NCBI GenBank assembly: GCA_049315625.1
Contig: JBMOJU010000163.1
Coordinates: 1 to 10,953 of the forward strand
DNA from: Paracraurococcus sp049315625
GTDB lineage: Bacteria > Pseudomonadota > Alphaproteobacteria > Acetobacterales > Acetobacteraceae
Length of the DNA: 10,953 nucleotides
Direction: 5' to 3'
Positions within the stretch are counted from its first letter, which is position 1; each line of letters opens with the position of its first letter. A model generated the notes under the pieces. It made no database searches. It had not been told where the DNA came from and worked only from the letters and a program-made list of their open reading frames with translations. This document shows positions 6,642 through 10,953 of this stretch, piece after piece. A program made the translations under genes and the position numbers.

Positions 6642-7246
6642 GGCTGCCGCGCTGGCCCTTCCTGCTGCTGCCCGCCGTGCCGTTGCTGCTGCTGGCGGCG
6701 GGCTTCGTCCAATTCCTGGCACTCGCCGCCGCCGGCCCGGCCGAGCCCGACCGGCCGACCGATGGTCTCGCGGTGCTGACCGGCGGGGCGGAACGGGTGG
6801 AGACCGGCCTGCGCCTGCTGCGCGAAGGCCGCGCCCGGGTGCTGCTGATCTCCGGCGCGCATCCCGACGTGACGCTGGCGGATGTCGCCCGGCTGGCGGC
6901 GATGGAGCCGGCGGCGCTGGCCGGGCGCGTGACGATCGGGCATCTGGCGACCACCACGCGCGGCAATGCGGCGGAGATCGCGGCCTGGGCGCGGGCGGAA
7001 CAGCTCGGCTCGCTCCGCATCGTCACCGCTGGCTATCATATGCCGCGGGCGCTGCTGGAACTCCGCCGCGCCCTGCCGGAGGTGGTGTTGCTGCCGCACC
7101 CGATGCTGCCGGCGACGCTGCGCGATTCCGGCGCCGCCGGGCGGCTGCGGACCTGGTCGCTGCTGCTGCGGGAATACCTGAAATACCTCGCGGTCTGGGC
7201 CGGCCTCACCGGGCCGGCGGCGAGACCCCCGGATACGAGATCATGA
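6638..7246 (+). CDS. YdcF/SanA-like (DUF218) membrane-anchored protein
   Basis: This 202-residue protein has one N-terminal membrane anchor (about 8-30) and a DUF218 domain of Rossmann-like character. DUF218 marks are VLTGGAERVETGLRLL (46-61), VLLISGAHPD (68-77), the TTTRGNAAE segment (105-113) and IVTAGYHMPRALLELRR (128-144). Relatives include YdcF, SanA and ElyC of E. coli; some affect envelope integrity or peptidoglycan precursor balance, but no enzyme reaction is firmly established. The anchor orientation would put the domain in the periplasm. It shares ATGA overlaps with ftsX before it and plsC after it, so it is co-translated with division and lipid genes. That suggests an envelope role (inference). 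Confidence 0.88.
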   Translation: MRLPRWPFLLLPAVPLLLLAAGFVQFLALAAAGPAEPDRPTDGLAVLTGGAERVETGLRLLREGRARVLLISGAHPDVTLADVARLAAMEPAALAGRVTIGHLATTTRGNAAEIAAWARAEQLGSLRIVTAGYHMPRALLELRRALPEVVLLPHPMLPATLRDSGAAGRLRTWSLLLREYLKYLAVWAGLTGPAARPPDTRS

Positions 7247-8001
7247 TCTGGCTGCGCTCCCTGCTGTTCAACATCGCCTTTTGGACGGTGACGCTGGTCA
7301 TCGGCATTGGCGCCCTGCCACTGCTGGTGGCGCCCTGGCGGTGGTCGTTGCCGGTGATGCGGCTCTATGCGCATGTCGTGCTCGGCCTGCTGCGATGGAT
7401 CTGCGGCATCCGACTGCGGGTGGAGGGGCGGGAGAACCTGCCGACCGGCGGCCCCGCACTGATCGCCGCCAAGCACCAATCGGCCTTCGACACCTTCGTC
7501 TGGTTCGCCCTGGTGCCGGACGCCTGTTACGTGCTGAAGCGGGAATTGCTCCGGCTGCCGGTTTGGGGCTGGTACGCCTGGAAGACCCGGCAGATCGCGG
7601 TGGACCGCGCCGCCGGGGCCAGCGCCATCCGCCACCTGGTGCGGGCCGGCAAGGCGGCGGCGGCGGAGGGGCGGCAGATCGTCATATTCCCCGAGGGGAC
7701 GCGGGTCGCCGTGGGCCAGCATGGCATGATCCAGCCGGGCATCGCGGCGCTGGCGTCGGCAACCGGCCTGCCGGTCGTGCCGGTGGCGACCGACAGCGGA
7801 TCGTGCTGGGCCCGCCGCGCCTTCCTCAAGCGGCCAGGGGTCATCACCATCGCGGTGCGCCCGGCCATCCCCGTCGGGGCGGCACGCGGCGCCTTGGTCC
7901 GGCGGCTGGCGACGGATATCGAGCTGGGGATAAATCCGGCCGGCGCAGGCAACCCTGTGGATAAGCCGGTGGAAAGCGCCGCTGCTGCGCTTCGTCCCTG
8001 A
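7243..8001 (+). CDS. plsC: 1-acyl-sn-glycerol-3-phosphate acyltransferase (PlsC family)
   Basis: This predicted lysophospholipid acyltransferase places the second acyl chain on lysophosphatidic acid to give phosphatidic acid, the precursor of membrane phospholipids. It has 252 residues. Hydrophobic segments lie at about 8-30 and 37-54. The catalytic H-x4-D motif is KHQSAFD (H78, D83), YVLKRELLRLPVWGWY (96-111) follows, motif III is FPEGTR (149-154) and motif IV is near TGLPVVPVATDSG. The ATG start overlaps the DUF218 gene's stop (ATGA). The last ~30 codons run into two DnaA-box-like sequences at 7925-7933 and 7956-7964. PlsC-family proteins can also acylate ornithine lipids or other lysolipids, so the exact substrate is inferred. 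It is the last gene of the ftsE cluster. Confidence 0.93.
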   Translation: MIWLRSLLFNIAFWTVTLVIGIGALPLLVAPWRWSLPVMRLYAHVVLGLLRWICGIRLRVEGRENLPTGGPALIAAKHQSAFDTFVWFALVPDACYVLKRELLRLPVWGWYAWKTRQIAVDRAAGASAIRHLVRAGKAAAAEGRQIVIFPEGTRVAVGQHGMIQPGIAALASATGLPVVPVATDSGSCWARRAFLKRPGVITIAVRPAIPVGAARGALVRRLATDIELGINPAGAGNPVDKPVESAAAALRP

Positions 8002-8210
8002 CCGCAGGAAGCCGCCGCAAGTGGCTGCAAACCGGTGATTTTCTGCAGGGCAGTTGTGGGCGGGGATGGTTATCCACCTCAGGATGTCGCTTTAAGTATC
8101 TGACAATGCTGGTCAAATGAGGGGGATGGCGGTCCCGCTGCTGGTGGTGCCTGGGGTGAGGGCGAAGGGGACGGGTCGCGGTGGACAGGACGCCGCCTGC
8201 TTGTGGACAA
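7925..8210. other. Cluster of four DnaA-box-like 9-mers (candidate DnaA-binding locus or origin)
   Basis: Against TTATCCACA the four sites are: 7925-7933 (TGGGGATAA, reverse, 8/9), 7956-7964 (TGTGGATAA, reverse, 9/9), 8070-8078 (TTATCCACC, forward, 8/9) and 8202-8210 (TGTGGACAA, reverse, 8/9). The first two are inside the 3' end of plsC and the others are intergenic. An AT-richer patch (about 8089-8120) and a G-run motif (8153-8175) lie between the third and fourth sites. I noticed no other TTATCC or GGATAA hexamer in the window by eye. In DNA this GC-rich, such 9-mers should be rare, so the cluster is unlikely to be chance. Function (oriC, DnaA titration or DnaA-controlled promoter) is inference. 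Confidence 0.5.
8153..8175 (+). other. G-quadruplex-type motif
   Basis: Four runs of at least three G on the plus strand (8153-8156, 8160-8162, 8167-8170, 8173-8175) are separated by loops of 3, 4 and 2 bases, which meets the canonical G3+N1-7 pattern. It lies between the third and fourth DnaA-box-like sites. Folding in vivo is unproven, and such motifs arise by chance more often in GC-rich genomes. Confidence 0.5.
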
Positions 8211-8362
8211 ACCGTGCGGAGTGCGACACGGACTGGCGCAATCCCGCTCCGGGCTGCCGGTGCAAGGCGGCCCTATCCGGCAGGCCACGACGCCGGAAAA
8301 CGCCTGCCTCTCCGCAATGAACAGGCTGTACCGCGGCACTGAGGCAGCGCCGCATGGCGGGG

Positions 8363-8397
8363 ACGGTTTAATCATTCGGTCACAATCCTGAAACCGT
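8363..8397. repeat. Inverted repeat in AT-richer intergenic patch
   Basis: ACGGTTT (8363-8369) and AAACCGT (8391-8397) are perfect reverse complements, 21 bases apart. The interval contains CGGTCAC and CTGAAAC at 11-base spacing (8377-8383 and 8388-8394), a loose resemblance to a PhoB box (10 of 14 positions by my comparison). It could be a regulator site for a transcript ending at the terminator at 8514-8543, or for the gene at 8700. Confidence 0.35.
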
Positions 8398-8513
8398 TTG
8401 CAGCATGAGGCGAAGCCCACGCCGCGATTAACAACGTCGCAATTCTCCCTATCGGGTGAGGTATGGCTGCCTGCGACGTCGCCGGACCGCTGGATTTCGG
8501 GGTGCTCGACACC

Positions 8514-8543
8514 GCGCCGATGCCGCAAGGCATCGGCGCTTTT
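8514..8543 (+). terminator. Intrinsic (Rho-independent) terminator
   Basis: A perfect 11-base stem, GCGCCGATGCC (8514-8524) with GGCATCGGCGC (8529-8539), closes on a GCAA tetraloop (GNRA type) and is followed directly by TTTT (8540-8543). On the minus strand no T-run follows the stem, so it acts on rightward transcription. It lies 512 bases after the plsC stop and 156 bases before the next start codon. It could end a long plsC 3' untranslated region, end a separate non-coding transcript, or attenuate the downstream gene. The four-T tail is short, but the stem is strong. Confidence 0.8.
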
Positions 8544-8690
8544 GGTGTGGTGCCCGGTATCCTCGTGCGGACCGGTCCCGTCACCCGCCCTGCCGCCCCC
8601 GGTCCCTTGCTTCGCCACGCCCGCTGACCGGCCCGTGCGCGATCCCATCCCCTGCCGGCCACGCCGCCTGTGGCGCCCGGCACTACCCAT

Positions 8691-8694
8691 GAGG
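8691..8694 (+). promoter_or_regulatory. Ribosome-binding site deciding the GTG start at 8700
   Basis: GAGG lies five bases before the GTG at 8700. The only other GTG start in this frame after the upstream stop at 8625-8627 is at 8670 and has no purine-rich site before it. The site and the family-like N-terminus (TYTLQILH) both favour 8700. Confidence 0.55.
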
Positions 8695-8699
8695 CTGCC

Positions 8700-10953
8700 G
8701 TGACTGCGACCTATACGCTCCAGATCCTGCACTACTACGGCGAGAGCGGCCTCCTGGGCGTGACGACCGCGCCTATCATGGGCGCGCTGATCGACAAGTT
8801 CGACGACCAGTATGCGAACACGATCAAGATCGCCGAGGGCGATACCTATATCCCCGGCCCCTGGCTGGTCGGCGGCGCCGATCCGTCGCTGAGCGCGGTC
8901 ACGGGCATCGGCTCGACCGCCCTCGGCCGGCCGGACGTGGCGATCATGAACGCCTTCGGCACGACCGTCTCGTCCCTGGGCAACCACGAATTCGACCTTG
9001 GCTCGCCGGTGTTCCAGGCGGCCATCACCGCCTCGGGCGCCTGGGTCGGCGCGCAATACGCCTACATCACGGACAACCTGAACGTCGCGGCCGACAGCTC
9101 GCTGCGCGGCATCACCGACAAGTCGCTCGGCGGCACCAGCACGAACAACTACGCCGGCCTCGACGTCAGCGCGCTGAAGGGCAAGATCGCGCCCTACGCC
9201 ATCAGCACGGTGGGCGGCGAGAAGATCGGCTATGTCGGCGCCACGACCTATGAGCTGCTCAACAAAAGCTCGCCGAACGGCACCGTCACCACCGGCCTCG
9301 CCAGCATCGACGACAGCCTGAAGATCCCCGAACTGGCGGTGGTCATCCAGGCTTCGGTCGACGCGCTGATCGCTGCCGGCGTCAACAAGATCGTCATGGT
9401 GGATCAGCTCGACACGCTGTCGCGCGACACGCTGCTGGCGCCGCTGCTGACCGGCGTCGACGTCATCGTCGGCGGCGGCGGGCATGAGCGCCTGGCCGAT
9501 GCGACCGACGTGCTGGCGCCCTTCAACGGCCATGACGCCACCGCCTATCCGGGCGGCAGCTACCCGATCGTCACAGCCGGTGCCGACGGCAAGACGACGC
9601 TGATCGTCACCACCGATACCGAGTTCAGCTACCTCGGCCGCCTGGTCGTCGGCTTCGACGCCAACGGCGTGATCGACCTGTCCAGCCTCAACCCGGTCGT
9701 CAACGGTGCCTATGCCTCGACCGAGGCGACGCTCCAGGCAGCGTACGGCACGTCGCAGACCGCGGCGCAGATCGTTGCCGGCAGCGCGATCGGCGCCAAG
9801 GTCAGCGCCATCACCACGGCGATCAACAACGTCATCGTCTCCAAGGACGGCAACATCTTCGGCTACACGAAGGTGTACATGGAAGGCGACCGCGTCTACG
9901 GCCGCGCGCAGGAGGTGAACCTCGGCGACGTCACGGCTGATGCCAATGCCTGGAAGGCACTGGCAGCGACCGGCGGCGTGCAGATGGTCTCGCTGAAGAA
10001 TGGCGGCGGCCTGCGCGCCTCGGTCGGCTCGGTCGATGAGGACGGCACGAAGCTGCCGCCGGACGCGACCAGCGTGAAGCCGGCTGGCGGCATCAGCCAG
10101 CTCGACATCGAGAATGCGCTGCGCTTCGACAACAAGCTGATGGTGTTCGACACCACCGCGCAGGGCCTGAAGAACATCCTGGAATACGGCACGACGCTGG
10201 CGGCCGGGAATGGCGGCTATGCCCAGCTCGGTGGCGTGCGCGTGGCGATCGACCCGACCAAGGCCGCCGGCAGCAAGGTCACCGACATCGCGCTGGTCGA
10301 TCTCGGCGGCAACATCATCGCGCAGGTCTGGAAGGACGGCGCCGCGGTGGCCGGTGCGCCGGCGACCATCAGCGTCGTTGCGCTGAACTTCACCGCCAAT
10401 GGCGGCGACGGCTACCCGATCAAGGCGAACGCGACCAACTTCCGCTACCTGCTGAACAACGGCACGCTGAGCGCCGCGGCCGATCCGGCCACCGACCTCA
10501 CCGCCAAGGCCGGCTTCAACTCGGCCGGGCTGGACGACACCGGCAGCACGCTGCTGGGTGAGCAGAAGGCGTTCCAGGACTACCTGAGCACCTTCCACGG
10601 CACGCCCGACAAGGCCTATGGCCAGGCCGACACGCCGCAGACCGGCGACGAGCGGATCGAGAACCTCAGCCTGCGCAGCAACGTGGTGTTCGGCGTGAAC
10701 GCCGCGGGCACCGCGGCCAACGACACCACGAACGGCACCAGCACCAACGACACGCTGGCGGGCGGCGACGGCAATGACAGCCTCGTCGGCGGCGGCGCCA
10801 AGGACACGCTGAGCGGTGGCGCCGGCGACGACACGCTGTCGGGCGGCGCGGGCAACGACGGCATCGACGGCGGCGCGGGCCGCGACGTTGCGGTGTTTGA
10901 CGTGGCCCGTTCGGCGGCGACGATCACGCGCACCGGGCCTGGCGCCTGGACGG
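8700..10953 (+). CDS. RTX-repeat 5'-nucleotidase / metallophosphoesterase family protein (3' end outside window)
   Basis: The frame is open from a GTG to the window edge: 751 residues seen, no stop. Residues 1 to about 320 resemble a calcineurin-like phosphoesterase of the UshA/5'-nucleotidase type, with TLQILH at the first strand, EGDTYIPGP (46-54; D48 a likely metal ligand), SLGNHEFDLG (92-101; N95 and H96) and VIVGGGGHER (256-264 area; H262). Residues about 340-630 match a 5'-nucleotidase C-terminal domain: NGGGLRA (434-440), FDNKLMVFDTTAQGLKNILEYG (476-497) and GGDGYP (568-573). RTX nonapeptides occupy 679-732. There is no N-terminal signal peptide, which fits type I export with a C-terminal signal beyond the window. 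The usual D-x-H of the first metal site is replaced (see findings). Likely role: extracellular nucleotide or phosphoester hydrolysis for phosphate or nucleoside scavenging. Substrate is unknown and activity uncertain. Confidence 0.88.
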   Translation, partial: MTATYTLQILHYYGESGLLGVTTAPIMGALIDKFDDQYANTIKIAEGDTYIPGPWLVGGADPSLSAVTGIGSTALGRPDVAIMNAFGTTVSSLGNHEFDLGSPVFQAAITASGAWVGAQYAYITDNLNVAADSSLRGITDKSLGGTSTNNYAGLDVSALKGKIAPYAISTVGGEKIGYVGATTYELLNKSSPNGTVTTGLASIDDSLKIPELAVVIQASVDALIAAGVNKIVMVDQLDTLSRDTLLAPLLTGVDVIVGGGGHERLADATDVLAPFNGHDATAYPGGSYPIVTAGADGKTTLIVTTDTEFSYLGRLVVGFDANGVIDLSSLNPVVNGAYASTEATLQAAYGTSQTAAQIVAGSAIGAKVSAITTAINNVIVSKDGNIFGYTKVYMEGDRVYGRAQEVNLGDVTADANAWKALAATGGVQMVSLKNGGGLRASVGSVDEDGTKLPPDATSVKPAGGISQLDIENALRFDNKLMVFDTTAQGLKNILEYGTTLAAGNGGYAQLGGVRVAIDPTKAAGSKVTDIALVDLGGNIIAQVWKDGAAVAGAPATISVVALNFTANGGDGYPIKANATNFRYLLNNGTLSAAADPATDLTAKAGFNSAGLDDTGSTLLGEQKAFQDYLSTFHGTPDKAYGQADTPQTGDERIENLSLRSNVVFGVNAAGTAANDTTNGTSTNDTLAGGDGNDSLVGGGAKDTLSGGAGDDTLSGGAGNDGIDGGAGRDVAVFDVARSAATITRTGPGAWT
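10734..10895 (+). repeat. RTX (hemolysin-type calcium-binding) nonapeptide repeats
   Basis: Six consecutive 27-base units encode glycine/aspartate nonapeptides: a degenerate GTSTNDTLA, then GGDGNDSLV, GGGAKDTLS, GGAGDDTLS, GGAGNDGID and GGAGRDVAV. The consensus GGxGxDxLx folds into a calcium-bound parallel beta-roll after export. The second full unit lacks the usual small/acidic pattern at positions 4-5 (AK), so one calcium site may be weak. More repeats may follow beyond the window. Confidence 0.9.

Larger units (their letters stand above)
8002..8699. other. 698-base intergenic region without a convincing gene
   Basis: No open frame here on either strand encodes a protein I recognise, and the short frames present have Arg/Pro/Cys-rich compositions typical of out-of-frame reading. 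What it holds is described separately: two of the four DnaA-box-like sites, a G-quadruplex-type motif, a 7-base inverted repeat, an intrinsic terminator and the ribosome-binding site of the gene at 8700. The stretch at about 8360-8450 is noticeably richer in A and T than its surroundings. I found no tRNA, rRNA or recognised riboswitch. Confidence 0.7.

Noticed and set aside
4550..7099. Very long minus-strand open frame running opposite ftsE, ftsX and the DUF218 gene
   Set aside because: Only its last 149 codons (4999 down to 4550) look like a real protein. The rest is His/Arg/Gln/Pro-rich, matches no family and mirrors the plus-strand genes, as expected of antisense frames in very GC-rich DNA.
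8100..8119. CTGACAATG followed by CTGGTCAAAT as a possible PhoB box
   Set aside because: The two repeats are 9 bases apart rather than 11 and the match is partial, so it does not meet the usual pattern.
8117..8391. Short plus-strand frames of 62-67 codons in the gap after plsC
   Set aside because: No ribosome-binding site, biased composition, and they overlap each other in different frames.
8089..8440. TTAA-containing sites as possible CtrA boxes near the DnaA-box cluster
   Set aside because: Single TTAA half-sites occur (near 8092, 8368 and 8428) but none has the second half at the TTAA-N7-TTAA spacing.
8428..8455. TTAACA, 16 bases, TATCGG as a promoter for a transcript ending at the terminator
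   Set aside because: The -35 match is fair (5 of 6) but the -10 is poor (3 of 6). I list the region as AT-richer but do not call a promoter.
8398..8703. 101-codon plus-strand frame just before the nucleotidase gene, ending in a GTGA overlap with it
   Set aside because: The overlap looks operon-like, but the protein is Pro/Arg/Cys/Ser-rich with no hydrophobic pattern or family, and the terminator hairpin lies inside it. Better read as non-coding.
8079..10598. 839-codon minus-strand open frame opposite the nucleotidase gene
   Set aside because: Low-complexity Arg/Gly/Val/Asp composition with no domain. The plus strand carries a coherent nucleotidase-RTX protein over the same bases.

Overview
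The window comes from a very GC-rich bacterial chromosome. Gene content and order fit the Alphaproteobacteria: a trpB-trpA...accD-folC block, then ftsE-ftsX-(YdcF family)-plsC with a small zinc-ribbon gene divergent from ftsE. Base composition and protein style suggest Rhodospirillales, probably Acetobacteraceae (Roseomonas-like). That family placement is inference.

Region by region. (1) 1-1550: the C-terminal part of trpB and complete trpA, joined by a GTGA stop/start overlap; these are the last two steps of tryptophan synthesis. (2) 1551-2281: a complete VapBC-type toxin-antitoxin pair, with its own candidate operator, lies between trpA and accD, which are direct neighbours in many alphaproteobacteria. 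(3) 2282-4491: accD (acetyl-CoA carboxylase carboxyltransferase beta) and folC (folylpolyglutamate/dihydrofolate synthase), again coupled by a GTGA overlap. (4) 4550-4999, minus strand: a small MJ0042-type zinc-ribbon protein with a proline-rich linker and one membrane helix. It converges on folC and diverges from ftsE. (5) 5090-8001: ftsE, ftsX, a YdcF/SanA (DUF218) membrane protein and a PlsC-type acyltransferase, all overlapping by 4-8 bases and almost certainly one transcript. The set links cell-wall hydrolase control at division with envelope and phospholipid synthesis. (6) 8002-8699: about 700 bases with no convincing gene but much structure. It holds part of a cluster of DnaA-box-like 9-mers that begins inside the end of plsC, a G-quadruplex-type motif, an AT-richer patch, an inverted repeat and a textbook-shaped intrinsic terminator. 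(7) 8700-window end: a long gene, still open at the edge, for a 5'-nucleotidase-family protein with no signal peptide and RTX calcium-binding repeats. It is probably exported by a type I secretion system that is not in this window.

Most of the window is ordinary core metabolism and division. The items that most deserve a second look are the DnaA-box cluster at 7925-8210 (candidate replication origin or DnaA-binding locus), the orphan terminator at 8514-8543 (possible hidden transcript or attenuator), the RTX nucleotidase with an altered metal site, and the toxin-antitoxin pair placed inside an essential biosynthetic operon.
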